The notes under the pieces: model-generated
What the model was told of the DNA's origin: nothing
The model's database searches: none
Seen by the model: the letters and a program-made list of their open reading frames with translations, nothing else
Shown here: positions 20,187 to 30,634 of the stretch, in pieces
Layout: each line of letters starts with the position of its first letter
Position numbering within the stretch: the first letter of the stretch is position 1
Assembly: GCF_008710095.1 (NCBI RefSeq)
Contig: NZ_VYKJ01000019.1
Span: 11,400 to 75,399, forward strand
Source of the DNA: Affinibrenneria salicis
GTDB taxonomy: Bacteria > Pseudomonadota > Gammaproteobacteria > Enterobacterales > Enterobacteriaceae
Direction: 5' to 3'
Length of the DNA: 64,000 bases
Program-made: the position numbers and the translations under genes

Positions 20187-21467
20187 TTACAGTTTCGCGA
20201 AGCTGCGGCGAGCCGCTTCGACGGTCTGCTCGATGTGGGCCGGCGTGTGGGCCAGCGACATAAAGCCGGCTTCGAATGCGGACGGCGCCAGATAAACGCC
20301 TTGCTCCAGCATAAGATGGAAGAAACGCTTAAAGCGTTCCGTGTCGCAGGCCAGCACATCCTGATAACAGGTCACCGTTTCGGCCTGGGTGAAGAACAGT
20401 CCGAACATGCCCCCCACGTGGTTAATCGCCAGCGGGATGCCGCTGTCCCGCGCCGCCGCAAGCAGGCCGTCGGCTAACCGGGTGGTAAGCTGCGTCAGTT
20501 TTTCATGCACGCCCGGTCTGGCGACTTCCCGCAGGCAGGCCAGTCCGGCGGCCATCGCAATCGGGTTGCCGGAAAGCGTACCCGCCTGGTAGACCGGGCC
20601 GGTCGGCGCCAGCGCCAGCATGATGTCGCGTCGTCCGCCAAACGCGCCGACCGGCATGCCGCCGCCGATGATTTTGCCCAGGCAGGTCAAATCGGGCGTC
20701 ACTCCGTAGTAAGCCTGGGCGCCGGCCAGCGCGACGCGGAAGCCGGTCATCACCTCGTCGATAATCAGCAGGGCGCCGAATTCATCGCACAGCGCGCGCA
20801 GGCCGGGCAGAAAGTCCGGCTGCGGCGGGATGCAGTTCATGTTTCCCGCCACCGGTTCGACGATGATAGCGGCAATCTCCTGCGGAAAACGGCTGAACGT
20901 CTCGCGCACCGAGGCCAGATCGTTATAGGTGCAGGTCAGCGTATGGCGAGCGAAATCCGCCGGCACGCCCGGTGAATTAGGCTGGCCGAGCGTCAGAGCG
21001 CCTGAACCGGCCTTGACCAGCAGACAGTCGGCGTGGCCGTGGTAACAGCCCTCGAATTTGATGATTTTATCGCGCCCGGTAAAACCGCGCGCCAGACGAA
21101 TGGCGCTCATCGTTGCTTCGGTTCCCGAGTTGACCATACGCACCATGTCCATGCTGGGCACCAGCCCGGTCACCAGCCGGGCCATATCGACTTCCTGTTC
21201 GGTCGGCGCGCCGAAGCTCAGTCCGCGCTGCGCGGCGGCGATCACCGCCTCGCGGATCGCCGGGTGATTGTGGCCGAGGATCATCGGCCCCCAGGAGCCG
21301 ACGTAGTCGATATAGGCGTTGTCGTCGGCATCGTACAGGCAGGCGCCGTCGGCGCGCGCGATAAACAGCGGCGTGCCGCCCACGCCGCTGAACGCGCGGA
21401 CCGGTGAGTTAACACCGCCGGGAATTAATTGCTGCGCTGCAGCATACAAATTTTCGGATTTATTCAT
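20187..21467 (-). CDS. hemL: Glutamate-1-semialdehyde 2,1-aminomutase
   Basis: HemL (426 residues) is a PLP enzyme that converts glutamate-1-semialdehyde to 5-aminolevulinate for haem and cobalamin precursors. The PLP lysine lies in [17 protein letters not shown], and GCYHGHAD and IVEPVAGN are typical of class III aminotransferases. Length and sequence match E. coli HemL over the full protein. Confidence 0.97.
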   Translation of the reverse strand: MNKSENLYAAAQQLIPGGVNSPVRAFSGVGGTPLFIARADGACLYDADDNAYIDYVGSWGPMILGHNHPAIREAVIAAAQRGLSFGAPTEQEVDMARLVTGLVPSMDMVRMVNSGTEATMSAIRLARGFTGRDKIIKFEGCYHGHADCLLVKAGSGALTLGQPNSPGVPADFARHTLTCTYNDLASVRETFSRFPQEIAAIIVEPVAGNMNCIPPQPDFLPGLRALCDEFGALLIIDEVMTGFRVALAGAQAYYGVTPDLTCLGKIIGGGMPVGAFGGRRDIMLALAPTGPVYQAGTLSGNPIAMAAGLACLREVARPGVHEKLTQLTTRLADGLLAAARDSGIPLAINHVGGMFGLFFTQAETVTCYQDVLACDTERFKRFFHLMLEQGVYLAPSAFEAGFMSLAHTPAHIEQTVEAARRSFAKL

Positions 21468-21638
21468 TACCTGACCCTGATAGACGCATTAGCCTGAAGA
21501 ATAACGTTTATGCCCGCTACCTTTCAAGCCGCTGCGCGGCCCCGCGTACGCGTCGATCGACAGGGATAAACCGGTCCGCGGCGTTGCATAACAACGGCGG
21601 CGGCCGATATTGTGATATGCGGATTTTTTGCGAGTATG

Positions 21639-21761
21639 CCTTTCATACTTCAGATTGCGGCTGCGTTGGCTTTTCTTGCTCACCCCAGTCACTTACTGGT
21701 GTAGACTGCAGGGATTCGCTGCGTCGCCGCCTTCCCGCAACGCGAATTATTTTGGGTATGG
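21639..21761. repeat. Dispersed palindromic repeat, copy A
   Basis: About 120 bases with complementary ends: the left arm has CATACTTCAGATTGCGG and the right arm CCCGCAACGCGAATTATTTT then GGGTATGG. The middle contains TTGCTCACCCCAGTCACTTAC. From general knowledge this resembles a non-coding repeat family spread through Serratia, Dickeya, Pectobacterium and Photorhabdus intergenic regions. Diverged or partial copies are at 53074-53197 and 54781-54838 in this window. Confidence 0.65.
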
Positions 21762-21977
21762 AATCTGTGCGTATCTGATTGATGCGCTCTTCATGCGCGG
21801 ATTGTGAATCGGGCAACTGATTTATCTTTCCTGCGGCGTTTTTTCTGTGTAAGCCGCTATTCGACAACGTTTGCGTCGTGATAAAACGCGGCTGGCGTGT
21901 GTTGTCGCCGCTCAGCCGACGGATCGGGGGACAAGCAAAATGAAGGCGCGAGTCGCCGGTAAAGTTTTTCGTCGTCC

Positions 21978-22024
21978 TTGACTCGTGCGGGAGTCAACTG
22001 TTGAACGTTTGAGCGTGCTATAAG
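21978..22024 (+). promoter_or_regulatory. erpA promoter region with inverted repeat
   Basis: A perfect 7-bp inverted repeat, TTGACTC (21978-21984) and GAGTCAA (21991-21997), lies ahead of an extended -10 element, TGC then TATAAG (22019-22024). The repeat could be an operator. erpA is controlled by IscR in E. coli, but the spacing here does not fit the usual IscR type 1 motif. Confidence 0.4.
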
Positions 22025-22091
22025 ATAATGAGACTAATCGTCAGGTGATGATGCGCACCATCTGATACCAAATAAGGTTGGAGTAAAGAAT

Positions 22092-22436
22092 ATGAGTGAC
22101 GATGTTGCATTGCCTCTGCAGTTCACCGATGCGGCGGCGAACAAGGTAAAAAGCCTGATCGCGGATGAAGAAAACCCGGCGTTAAAGCTGCGCGTATATA
22201 TCACCGGCGGCGGCTGCAGCGGTTTTCAGTATGGTTTTACCTTTGACGATAAAATCAACGACGGCGACATGACCATTGAGAAACAGGGCGTGGCGCTGGT
22301 GGTCGACCCCATGAGCCTGCAGTATCTGGTCGGCGGCTCGGTCGATTACACCGAGGGCCTGGAAGGCTCGCGTTTTGTCGTCAGCAACCCGAATGCTAAA
22401 ACCACCTGCGGCTGCGGTTCTTCGTTCAGCATCTGA
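22092..22436 (+). CDS. erpA: Iron-sulfur cluster insertion protein ErpA
   Basis: ErpA (114 residues, as in E. coli) is an A-type carrier that delivers Fe-S clusters to apoproteins, including IspG/IspH and respiratory enzymes. The three cluster cysteines are visible in GGGCSGFQ and, near the C-terminus, [10 protein letters not shown]. The sequence is nearly identical to E. coli ErpA. The gene stands alone and converges on the small secreted-protein gene 60 bases away. Confidence 0.98.
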   Translation: MSDDVALPLQFTDAAANKVKSLIADEENPALKLRVYITGGGCSGFQYGFTFDDKINDGDMTIEKQGVALVVDPMSLQYLVGGSVDYTEGLEGSRFVVSNPNAKTTCGCGSSFSI

Positions 22437-22496
22437 CTTTGGCGCAGGCCCCGGCCCGGTCGCGCGCACAATGTCGGCGCGGCCGTCCTGGCCTGT

Positions 22497-22775
22497 TCAC
22501 CATTCCACGGTAATCAGCCGCACGTTTTGACTTTTCCCGCCATCGACCATCCGCGCCTGCGTCGGCCTGGACTCGCTGATCCTGGCTATCGGCGCCGCCG
22601 CCTGTCGGCCGCCGGGCAGGTTGCACTGCGCCCGCAGCGTCATATCGCGCTGTTCGTTCACGCCGCAGCCGGGGGCGATCTCCAGTTTGACCTGGATCTG
22701 CCCCTGCATCTGCCGGGCCGGCAGCGCGGCGGAGACGCACAGCAGAAGCCCCGCACATAGAGAAACGGTTTTCAT
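22497..22775 (-). CDS. Small secreted protein of unknown function
   Basis: A 92-residue product that I cannot assign to a named family. It begins with a clear Sec signal peptide (MKTV, hydrophobic core rich in Leu, Ala and Cys, likely cleavage after LPARQ or nearby). The mature part of about 70 residues has two cysteines (APGCGV and AQCNL) that could form a disulfide, and a beta-rich look ending VRLITVEW, vaguely like the end of spore-coat-U or fimbrial domains but much shorter. ATG 22775 has AGGTG eight bases upstream. An alternative GTG lies three codons earlier. The reading frame is GC-rich and codon use fits the genome, so a real gene is likely. Confidence 0.6.
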   Translation of the reverse strand: MKTVSLCAGLLLCVSAALPARQMQGQIQVKLEIAPGCGVNEQRDMTLRAQCNLPGGRQAAAPIARISESRPTQARMVDGGKSQNVRLITVEW

Positions 22776-23030
22776 TTTTTTCACCTGGTGTTAAAAGCGG
22801 CCCGCGGGCCAAAACGTTTTTATTGCCGGCCAGTGGCCGTGGACGCTGTACGTCCTTATCGTTGCTCTGAGACTATCATCAGAATATACATTAGGGGAAT
22901 TGAAGATTTAGCTGGCTGGATGGCTGAGTCGGTGGCGCGCGACGGGCGCGTACAGGAGAAGGGATACGCAGGTTTGAAATGCCCCGGCGGTCCGAATTCA
23001 GGCCGTCGGGGCGGGCGAGCCGTGCGCTAT

Positions 23031-23729
23031 TTAGCGGTCGGCAAGCGCCTGCAGCATGGTTTCCACCATGCGGGTCGACTGTTTCGCCGCTACCGCCAGA
23101 AATTCGTCAAAGCTGAGGTGAGACTCGCGATCGGCCACGTCGGAGATGGCGCGCACGACGACGAAGGGGACCGAGAACTGGTGGCAGACGTGCGCAATCG
23201 CCGTGGCTTCCATTTCTACCGCAATCGCCTGCGGGAAGGTGGCGCGAATGCGCGCCAGCGGCTGCGCGCCGTTGATGAAGGCGTCGCCGCTGACCACCAG
23301 CCCGCGCACCGCGTTAAGCTGCAGCCGGGCGATCGACGCCTGCGCCAGTTCGATCAGCGCGCCGTCGGCGATAAACGCCGGCGGGCAGCCGGCCATCTGG
23401 CCCGGCTCGTAGCCAAATGCGGTGACGTCCACGTCGTGGTAGCGCACCTCGTCGGAAATCACGATGTCGCCGACGTTGAGGCTCGGCGCAAGGCCGCCGG
23501 CCGAACCGGTATTGATTACGACGTCCGGCTGACAGTGTTCCAGCAGCAGCGTAGTGCCGAGCGCGGCGGAGACTTTGCCGATGCCTGATTTCAGCAACGC
23601 AACCTCCACGCCGTTGATCCGGCCGCTGTAAATCTCACAACCGGCGCGTTTGATCGTGGTGCGGTTGTCAATCCGATCCCGCAACAGGGTCACCTCTTCT
23701 TCCATGGCGCCGATAATTCCTGCTTTCAT
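23031..23729 (-). CDS. mtnN: 5'-methylthioadenosine/S-adenosylhomocysteine nucleosidase
   Basis: MtnN (Pfs, 232 residues) removes adenine from methylthioadenosine, S-adenosylhomocysteine and 5'-deoxyadenosine, and so feeds the LuxS pathway and methionine recycling. The catalytic Glu12 (GAMEEEV), the [11 protein letters not shown] segment and the general-acid Asp in ISDVADRES are present. The start MKAGIIG at 23729 matches E. coli. In E. coli btuF follows in the same operon; it is not present here. Confidence 0.97.
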   Translation of the reverse strand: MKAGIIGAMEEEVTLLRDRIDNRTTIKRAGCEIYSGRINGVEVALLKSGIGKVSAALGTTLLLEHCQPDVVINTGSAGGLAPSLNVGDIVISDEVRYHDVDVTAFGYEPGQMAGCPPAFIADGALIELAQASIARLQLNAVRGLVVSGDAFINGAQPLARIRATFPQAIAVEMEATAIAHVCHQFSVPFVVVRAISDVADRESHLSFDEFLAVAAKQSTRMVETMLQALADR

Positions 23730-23874
23730 CTTGTTTCCCCGCAAAGTTGTTATTAACAGCCATTAATCCTGGTCGACTAGTCTATCATGGCTACGGCGGA
23801 GAAATAATGGATGACGGTTGCGCGTTAAGGTCCGAAGTGTTATCACCCAGAAGACGGCTTCACAGGGAGAACCT

Positions 23875-25392
23875 ATGGCGGATATCGATTTTAAACAAAA
23901 GATCAGTTTTCAGCGTCCCTTTAATAACCGGATGAATGAACCGGAAGATGAGTACGCGATTGTCCGGCAGTTTGAAAGCGATCGCGGCCGGATCATTAAC
24001 TCCGCGGCTATCCGCCGTTTGCAGCAAAAGACCCAGGTTTTCCCGCTGGAGCGCAACGCGGCGGTGCGTTCGCGCCTGACTCATTCGCTGGAAGTACAGC
24101 AGGTTGGCCGCTATATCGCGAAATATGTGCTTGAGGATCTAAAACGCGACAACAGGCTGGAGGCGTACGGGCTGGCGCAGCTGCAGATCCCGTTCGAAAG
24201 CATGGTGGAAATGGCCTGTCTGATGCACGATATCGGCAATCCGCCGTTCGGCCATTTTGGCGAGTCGGCCATTAATAACTGGTTCAGAAAACGTATCGGG
24301 CTGGCCGACGGGCATGAGGAGGCGATCGACGCCGATAACTGCGCGCTGCCGTTTCTGCGCCTGCGCGCGGGCGAAACGGAGCGTAATGCGCTGCGCTGCC
24401 GCATTCGTCAGGACTTGTGCCATTTTGAAGGCAACGCGCAGGCCATCCGCCTGGTGCATACGTTGCTGAAATTGAATCTGACCTATGCCCAGGTCGGCTG
24501 TATCCTGAAATATACCCGGCCGGCCTACTGGCGCGGCGCCATTCCTGACGCCTATCACTATCTGATGAAAAAACCGGGCTACTACCTGGCGGAAGAGGCG
24601 TTCGTGACGCAACTGCGCGGTGAACTGGGTATGCAGGAGCATCATCGTTACCCTCTCACCTACATTATGGAAGCGGCGGACGACATTTCTTACTGTATCG
24701 CCGATCTGGAAGACGCGGTCGAAAAGGACATTTTTACCGTCGCTCAGCTGCATGACTATCTGCTGCGGTCGTGGGGCGAGCCTCAGCCCGGCGATCTGTT
24801 CACTAAGACCGTCGGCAAAGCGTTTGATTTAATGACCCGCAGCCGCTGGCGCAGCAGCGACGATCAGTTTTTTATGAACCTGCGCGTTTTCACGGTGAAT
24901 AAACTGGTGCCGCATGCGGCTCAGCGTTTCCTGCACAGTTTGCCGGCGATTTTCGACGGCTCGTTTAATCAGGCGCTGCTTGAGGATGAGAGCGCAGAGA
25001 ATAAATTGTTAAAAACCTTTAAGCGCGTCGCGCTGCAGCAGGTGTTTAACCACCATGAGGTGGAACAACTCGAACTCCAGGGCTACCGGGTGATCGGCGG
25101 CCTGCTTGATATTTACAGTCCGCTGCTGGCGTTATCCAGCGCCGATTTCCATCAACTGGTCGAGCGGGACTACCATCCCGACTATCCGATAGAAACGCGG
25201 CTGTACCACAAACTCTCCAGCAAACACCGGCTGGCCTACTGCGAAGCGGTGGATAAATTGACGGCGCTGACGCCGGACGAACGAGAGATTTATGAGTATT
25301 ACTACCGGGCGCGTTTAATCCAGGACTATATCAGCGGCATGACCGATTTGTATGCCTATGACGAATACCGGAGGCTGATGGCGGCGGATTAA
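23875..25392 (+). CDS. dgt: dGTP triphosphohydrolase
   Basis: Dgt (505 residues, identical length to E. coli) splits dGTP to deoxyguanosine and tripolyphosphate and so lowers the dGTP pool. The HD metal site is visible as [10 protein letters not shown] (His) and [16 protein letters not shown] (His-Asp), with later ligands in the [16 protein letters not shown] helix. The frame opens 19 codons upstream, but ATG 23875 after CAGGGAGA fits the family start MADIDF. It is divergent from mtnN and upstream of degP, as in E. coli. Confidence 0.97.
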   Translation: MADIDFKQKISFQRPFNNRMNEPEDEYAIVRQFESDRGRIINSAAIRRLQQKTQVFPLERNAAVRSRLTHSLEVQQVGRYIAKYVLEDLKRDNRLEAYGLAQLQIPFESMVEMACLMHDIGNPPFGHFGESAINNWFRKRIGLADGHEEAIDADNCALPFLRLRAGETERNALRCRIRQDLCHFEGNAQAIRLVHTLLKLNLTYAQVGCILKYTRPAYWRGAIPDAYHYLMKKPGYYLAEEAFVTQLRGELGMQEHHRYPLTYIMEAADDISYCIADLEDAVEKDIFTVAQLHDYLLRSWGEPQPGDLFTKTVGKAFDLMTRSRWRSSDDQFFMNLRVFTVNKLVPHAAQRFLHSLPAIFDGSFNQALLEDESAENKLLKTFKRVALQQVFNHHEVEQLELQGYRVIGGLLDIYSPLLALSSADFHQLVERDYHPDYPIETRLYHKLSSKHRLAYCEAVDKLTALTPDEREIYEYYYRARLIQDYISGMTDLYAYDEYRRLMAAD

Positions 25393-25448
25393 CCACAGTT
25401 TTTGTAAACGGAGTCAATATTTCCTTACTAATCGCTGTTTATCATCGC

Positions 25449-25476
25449 TGAACTTTGGGTTTACACATTTATCTCA
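25449..25476 (+). promoter_or_regulatory. Sigma-E type promoter of degP
   Basis: TGAACTT (25449-25455), a 16-base spacer, then TCTCA (25472-25476) closely follows the envelope-stress sigma-E consensus (GGAACTT, N16, TCNAA). It lies 50 bases before the degP start. A GTAAA at 25404 could be half of a CpxR site, but the second half is weak. Confidence 0.7.
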
Positions 25477-25525
25477 TACGGCAAGGGTCGTAGCAAAAGG
25501 CCGTTGATTTTTCTGTGGGAATACT

Positions 25526-26980
25526 ATGAGACATGACGCGATGAAAAGAAAATCGTTGGTTTTGAGTGCGCTAGCACTGAGTCTGGCTATGGCCTTCGGG
25601 CCACTGGCCGCCACGGCGGCAGAGACGGTGTCCGCCACCAGTCAACAGCTACCCAGCCTGGCCCCGATGCTGGAAAAAGTTATGCCGTCCGTAGTGAGCA
25701 TCAACGTTGAAGGGCAGGCGCAGGTGAAGCAAGCGGATGTGCCCTCTCAGATGCAGCCTTTCTTCGGCGAGAATTCGCCGTTTTGTCAGGATGGTTCGCC
25801 CTTTCAGCAGTCGCCGCTGTGTGATAGCGGCCCGGATGACGACAACGGCGACGGGGACTCGCCCGCCCGGCAAACTTTCCAGGCGCTGGGCGCCGGGGTG
25901 ATTATCAATGCGCAGAAAGGCTATGTCGTCACCAATAACCACGTAGTCGATAACGCCGATAAGATCCAGGTGCGGCTGTCCGACGGCCGGAAATATGATG
26001 CGAAAGTCATTGGTAAAGATCCGCGCTCCGATATCGCGCTGATTCAGCTGCAGAGCTTTAAAAACCTGACCGAGGTCGGTCTGGCGGATTCAGACCGCCT
26101 GCGCGTCGGGGATTACGCGGTCGCTATCGGCAACCCTTATGGCCTGGGAGAAACGGCGACGTCCGGCATTATCTCCGCGCTGGGCCGCAGCGGATTGAAT
26201 ATCGAAAATTATGAAAACTTTATTCAGACCGACGCCGCGATTAACCGCGGCAACTCCGGCGGCGCGCTGGTCAATCTTAACGGCGAGCTGATTGGCATCA
26301 ATACCGCGATTCTGGCGCCCGGCGGCGGCAATATCGGTATCGGTTTCGCCATTCCCAGCAATATGGTGAAAAACCTGGTGGCGCAGATGATCGAGTACGG
26401 CGAGGTCAAACGCGGCGAGCTGGGGATCACCGGGACCGAGTTGAACGCCGAGCTGGCGCAGGCGATGAAGGTTGATGCGCAGCGCGGCGCCTTCGTCAGC
26501 CAGGTCCAGCCGAAATCGGCCGCGGCGAAAGCCGGGATAAAGGCCGGCGATGTGATTGTTACCCTAAACGGGAAGGCCGTCAGCAGCTTCGCGGCGCTGC
26601 GCGCCCAGGTAGGCACAATGCCGGTGGGCAGTACGATTACGCTCGGCCTGCTGCGGGAGGGCAAACCGGTGACGGTCAACGTGACGCTGGAGCAAAGTTC
26701 GCAGTCTCAGGTTGATTCCGGCAGCATCTATTCCGGTATTGAAGGCGCGGAACTGAGCAATCTGCAGTCCGAAGGGATGCGCGGGGTAAAAGTGGACAAC
26801 GTGAAGGCTGGTTCGGCCGCGGCGCGCGTGGGTCTGCAAAAGGGCGATATTATTCTGGGGGTCAATCAGCAGCCGGTAGCCAATCTCGGCGAACTGCGTA
26901 AGATTCTGGACAGCAAACCCTCGGTGCTGGCGCTGAACGTGCGGCGCGGTGATAACGATATCTATCTGTTGATGCAGTAA
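25526..26980 (+). CDS. degP: Periplasmic serine endoprotease and chaperone DegP
   Basis: DegP (484 residues with signal peptide) degrades and refolds misfolded envelope proteins. The signal peptide ends at ATAA-AETV; the catalytic His (TNNHVVDN), Asp (RSDIALIQ) and Ser (RGNSGGAL) are intact, followed by two PDZ domains. The LA loop keeps two cysteines (PFCQ...PLCD) but carries an acidic DDDNGDGD insertion where E. coli has Gly/Gln. ATG 25526 is favoured because TGGGA lies five bases upstream; ATG 25541 is the alternative. A sigma-E promoter precedes it. Confidence 0.97.
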   Translation: MRHDAMKRKSLVLSALALSLAMAFGPLAATAAETVSATSQQLPSLAPMLEKVMPSVVSINVEGQAQVKQADVPSQMQPFFGENSPFCQDGSPFQQSPLCDSGPDDDNGDGDSPARQTFQALGAGVIINAQKGYVVTNNHVVDNADKIQVRLSDGRKYDAKVIGKDPRSDIALIQLQSFKNLTEVGLADSDRLRVGDYAVAIGNPYGLGETATSGIISALGRSGLNIENYENFIQTDAAINRGNSGGALVNLNGELIGINTAILAPGGGNIGIGFAIPSNMVKNLVAQMIEYGEVKRGELGITGTELNAELAQAMKVDAQRGAFVSQVQPKSAAAKAGIKAGDVIVTLNGKAVSSFAALRAQVGTMPVGSTITLGLLREGKPVTVNVTLEQSSQSQVDSGSIYSGIEGAELSNLQSEGMRGVKVDNVKAGSAAARVGLQKGDIILGVNQQPVANLGELRKILDSKPSVLALNVRRGDNDIYLLMQ

Positions 26981-27224
26981 ACCGTCACGATTGCCGCGTC
27001 ACCGGGTACGGTCGTGTCGCCCGGTGGCGCGGTGCCTCTTCTCTGCGCGGCGCGCCGTCGCGCCTTTTCTTTGTTATCGACCGTTCGCCGTTTTCCCTTG
27101 TTCTGTGACCTTATACGCAATTCCCTGCCGTCCCGCGGCTGTTTTATGCGTCGTCCGCTGCCATCGCTGGCGGGCAGGCGTTATGCTGGTGCATAACGAA
27201 CGTTTTGTTTGCGCTGGAGTAAAT

Positions 27225-28391
27225 ATGGCCGTTTATCACCTGGATGCCCGACTGGCGCAGGATATTGTCGCGCGCACCATGAAAATCATCGATAGCAACA
27301 TTAACGTGATGGATGCGCACGGGAAAATCATCGGCAGCGGCGATCCCGAGCGTCTGGGCGCGCTGCACGAAGGGGCGCTGCTGGCGTTGTCTCAGGGACG
27401 GGTCGTGGATATTGATGACGGCGTGGCCCGCCATCTGCACGGCGTGCGGCCGGGGGTTAATTTGCCGTTGCGTCTGGATGGCGAAATCGTCGGCGTGATC
27501 GGGTTGACCGGTAACCCGGGCCAGTTGCGGCAGTATGGCGAACTGGTTTGTATGACGGCTGAAATGATGCTGGAGCAAACGCGTCTGCTGCACATTCTGG
27601 CGCAGGACAGCCGGCTGCGCGAAGAGTTGGTGTTGAATCTGATTCGCACCGACGAACTGTTGCCGGCGCTGACGGAGTGGGCGCAGCGGCTGGGGGTCGA
27701 TCTGAATCAGCCCCGCGTGGTGGCGGTCATCGAGGTTGATAGCGGCCAACTGGGCGTGGACAGCGCGATGGAGGAGCTGCAGCAGTTGCAGACGTTGTTG
27801 ACTATGCCGGAGCGCGATAATCTGATCGCCATTGTCTCGCTCTCCGAAATGGTGGTGCTGAAACCGGCGCTGAACGGCCATGCTCGCTGGGATGTGGAAG
27901 AGCAGCGGCGCCGGGTGGATTCGCTGATGTCGCGCATGGCTGAAAGCAGCCGGCTGCGGGTGCGCATCGCGTTGGGTAATTATTTCACCGGCGCCGGCAG
28001 CATTGCCCGTTCCTATCGCACGGCGCGCACGACGATGGCCGTCGGCAAACAGCGGATGCCGGCGCAGCGCTGCTATTTCTATCAGGATCTGATGCTGCCG
28101 GTGCTGCTCGACAGTCTGCGCGGCGGCTGGCAGGCCCAGGAACTGGCGCAGCCGCTGGCGAAGCTGAAGGCGATAGATAGCAATGGATTATTGCGTCGCA
28201 CGTTGAATACCTGGTTTCGCCATAATGCGCAGCCGGGCGCCACGGCGAAAGCGCTGTTCGTGCATCGCAATACGCTGGAGTACCGGCTTAATCGCATTGC
28301 GGAGCTCACCGGGCTCGATCTGGCGAACTTCGACAACCGCCTGCTGCTGTATATTGCGCTACAGCTGGATGACGAAGCCTGCTTACGCTAG
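27225..28391 (+). CDS. cdaR: Sugar diacid utilisation regulator CdaR
   Basis: CdaR (388 residues, E. coli 385) is a transcription activator for galactarate, glucarate and glycerate use. It has an N-terminal sugar-diacid recognition domain (DIVARTMKIIDSNINVMD), a central GGDEF-like region and a C-terminal PucR-type helix-turn-helix (ALFVHRNTLEYRLNRI). The frame is open upstream, but the ATG at 27225 has GGAGT five bases before it and matches the E. coli start. Its target operons are not in the window. Confidence 0.95.
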   Translation: MAVYHLDARLAQDIVARTMKIIDSNINVMDAHGKIIGSGDPERLGALHEGALLALSQGRVVDIDDGVARHLHGVRPGVNLPLRLDGEIVGVIGLTGNPGQLRQYGELVCMTAEMMLEQTRLLHILAQDSRLREELVLNLIRTDELLPALTEWAQRLGVDLNQPRVVAVIEVDSGQLGVDSAMEELQQLQTLLTMPERDNLIAIVSLSEMVVLKPALNGHARWDVEEQRRRVDSLMSRMAESSRLRVRIALGNYFTGAGSIARSYRTARTTMAVGKQRMPAQRCYFYQDLMLPVLLDSLRGGWQAQELAQPLAKLKAIDSNGLLRRTLNTWFRHNAQPGATAKALFVHRNTLEYRLNRIAELTGLDLANFDNRLLLYIALQLDDEACLR

Positions 28392-28702
28392 GCGTTCTTT
28401 TTAATATGATGAAATATAGCGTATTTTTTATTTCTGTGTCTTTATCGCCAAATACATGCACAAAGATTAACAATATAACGTGATCGTATAAATTATCGCG
28501 AAACAGTATTTTTGCCCCTTTCCCTTATCCTCTATTGTTATTTCCATATTCAACTACGTTGAAAGCGCGGTCTGGCGGCGCGTTACCCCAGACGGCGTCG
28601 ATATATCTGAATATGTCCGACAGGTTTTGCCCGGTAAAGGCAGCTCGTTGCCCTCAATTCTGCGGTGGATAACTACAAGTACATCTTAAGGGAGTGATAA
28701 AT
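28392..28702. other. Intergenic region and synteny junction cdaR/sbp
   Basis: These 311 bases hold no gene. The middle is AT-rich, unlike the neighbouring coding DNA, and must contain the sulfate-operon promoter; CysB is the expected activator, but its sites are too degenerate to call by eye. In E. coli cdaR is followed by unrelated genes, so a chromosomal junction lies here. Confidence 0.5.
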
Positions 28703-29713
28703 ATGTCGATACGTCGTTTGGGGCTGTCTCTGGCCGCCGCCTCGCTGTTGTTCGCCGGCATGGCATCCGCCGCAACGGATTTGCTCAACGTTTCTTATGA
28801 TCCGACGCGTGAGCTTTATCAGCAGTACAACGCGGCATTTATTAAGCACTGGAAAGAAACGACGGGTGAAACCCTCAATATCAAAAATTCGCACGGCGGC
28901 TCCGGCAAACAGGCGCGCTCGGTGATTGACGGCTTGCAGGCCGATGTGGTGACGCTGGCGCTGGCGGGCGATATTGATGCGCTGAATCTGAATCAGCCGC
29001 TGATTGATAAAAACTGGCAGGCGCGTTTGCCGGACAACAGCACGCCTTATACCTCGACCATTGTGTTCCTGGTGCGCAAGGGCAACCCGAAACAGATCAA
29101 AGACTGGAACGATCTGATCAAGCCGGGCGTGGAAGTGATTACGCCAAATCCGAAAACTTCCGGCGGCGCGCGCTGGAACTTCCTGGCGGCCTGGGCTTAC
29201 GCCAGGAGCCTGCCGGGCGGCAACGATGAGACGGCGTTAAAATTCGTTACCGATCTGTATCGCCATGCCCCGGTGCTGGATACCGGCGCGCGCGGCTCTA
29301 CCATCAGCTTTGTGCAGCGCGGCCTGGGTGACGTGCTGCTGGCCTGGGAAAACGAGGCCTATTTGTCGCTGCATGAACAGGGCGGCGACCAGTTGGAAAT
29401 CGTCACGCCGTCGCTGTCTATTCTGACTGAGCCGCCGGTGGCCGTGGTGGATAAAGTGGTGGAGCGCAAAGGGACGCAGAAACAGGCCGAGGCCTATCTG
29501 AGCTATCTTTATAGCGACGAAGCGCAGCGCATTATCGGCAAAAATTTCTATCGTCCGCGCAACCCAAAGATTGCTGAAGAATTTAAAAATCAATTCGCTC
29601 CGGTAAAACTGGTTACAATTGATGAAGAGTTTGGCGGATGGAAAGTCGCCCAGCCTAAGTTCTTTAACGATGGCGGCGTTTTCGACAAAATATTCAGTGA
29701 AATTAATAAATAA
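28703..29713 (+). CDS. sbp: Sulfate-binding periplasmic protein, Sbp type
   Basis: A 336-residue binding protein with a Sec signal peptide (cleavage likely after MASA). It captures sulfate for the CysTWA importer. In E. coli the protein at this place in the operon is CysP (thiosulfate-binding), but this one is clearly closer to Sbp: [41 protein letters not shown] and [12 protein letters not shown] agree with Sbp. Some annotators may still call it cysP by position. ATG 28703 follows AAGGGAG; a GTG at 28694 is the alternative. It heads the four-gene operon. Confidence 0.88.
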   Translation: MSIRRLGLSLAAASLLFAGMASAATDLLNVSYDPTRELYQQYNAAFIKHWKETTGETLNIKNSHGGSGKQARSVIDGLQADVVTLALAGDIDALNLNQPLIDKNWQARLPDNSTPYTSTIVFLVRKGNPKQIKDWNDLIKPGVEVITPNPKTSGGARWNFLAAWAYARSLPGGNDETALKFVTDLYRHAPVLDTGARGSTISFVQRGLGDVLLAWENEAYLSLHEQGGDQLEIVTPSLSILTEPPVAVVDKVVERKGTQKQAEAYLSYLYSDEAQRIIGKNFYRPRNPKIAEEFKNQFAPVKLVTIDEEFGGWKVAQPKFFNDGGVFDKIFSEINK

Positions 29714-29809
29714 TGTCTCTGTTCCGCCGTCAGCGCCATCGTTGAGTGGCGCCGGCGGCGGACCTCGCATCACCGGTATGAGATTGACGATATTCATTAA
29801 AGGCTTTCT

Positions 29810-30622
29810 ATGTCACAGCGCATTTCCCCGGTAATTCCTGGTTTCGGATTGACTCTTGGATTCAGCCTCAGTTACCTCGGGTTAATTGTATTAATTCCGC
29901 TTGCCGGCATGTTTCTCTATGCCAGCCAACTGACGCTGACCCAATTCTGGGATTTGATCACCAGCCGTCAGGTGCTTTTTTCCCTGCAACTGTCGTTTGG
30001 TACGGCGTTAATGGCCGCATTGGTTAACGGTATTTTAGGCACGCTGCTGGCCTGGGTACTGGTGCGCTATACGTTTCCCGGTCGCAAAATCATCGACGCG
30101 ATGATTGATATGCCGTTCGCTCTGCCTACGGCGGTGGCAGGGATTGCGCTGACTTCGCTCTATGCGCCGAACGGACTGGTCGGCTCGCTGTTTCCTTTCA
30201 AAATCGCCTATACCAGTATTGGCATTACGCTGGCGCTGATCTTCGTCACCCTGCCTTTCGTGGTGCGCACGCTGCAGCCGGTGCTGGCGGATATTCCCAA
30301 AGAGATAGAGGAAGCGGCCAGCTGCCTGGGCGCGCGTCCGCTGCAGATTTTCCGGTATGTTTTAATCCCCACACTGTTGCCCGCGTGGCTAACCGGCTTT
30401 GCGCTGGCGTTTGCCAGAGGGGTAGGAGAGTATGGTTCAGTGGTATTTATTGCCGGCAACATTCCGTTTAAAACGGAAATTTTACCCTTGCTGATCGTCT
30501 CTAAACTTGATCAATATGACTACAAGGGCGCTACCGGTATTGGCGTGTTTATGCTGCTGGTTTCTTTCATTATGCTGCTGCTGATTAATTTATTGCAGCG
30601 CCGTATCCAACCGAAACTGTAA
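29810..30622 (+). CDS. cysT: Sulfate ABC importer permease CysT
   Basis: CysT (CysU, 270 residues) is one of the two permeases of the sulfate/thiosulfate importer. It has about six membrane helices and the EAA loop (EEAASCLGARPLQIFRYVLIP). The sequence is notably diverged from E. coli CysU, for example MDMPFALPTAVAGIALTS-like core with different flanks, while the fold-defining residues remain. It lies about 100 bases after sbp and 12 bases before cysW. Confidence 0.93.
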   Translation: MSQRISPVIPGFGLTLGFSLSYLGLIVLIPLAGMFLYASQLTLTQFWDLITSRQVLFSLQLSFGTALMAALVNGILGTLLAWVLVRYTFPGRKIIDAMIDMPFALPTAVAGIALTSLYAPNGLVGSLFPFKIAYTSIGITLALIFVTLPFVVRTLQPVLADIPKEIEEAASCLGARPLQIFRYVLIPTLLPAWLTGFALAFARGVGEYGSVVFIAGNIPFKTEILPLLIVSKLDQYDYKGATGIGVFMLLVSFIMLLLINLLQRRIQPKL

Positions 30623-30634
30623 GGCGGCAAGGCG

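Larger units (their letters stand above)
21468..22091. other. Long intergenic region between hemL and erpA
   Basis: This 624-base gap holds no convincing gene. In E. coli the chloride/proton antiporter gene clcA lies here. It contains the hemL promoter region on its left, one copy of a dispersed palindromic repeat (21639-21761) in the middle, and the erpA promoter region on its right. Confidence 0.6.

Noticed and set aside
21978..21997. IscR type 1 site before erpA
   Set aside because: The half-sites are eight bases apart instead of the five in the known motif, so only an inverted repeat is reported.
26996..27026. Possible terminator after degP (stem CACCGGG with CCCGGTG)
   Set aside because: The loop is long and no T run follows; too weak to annotate.
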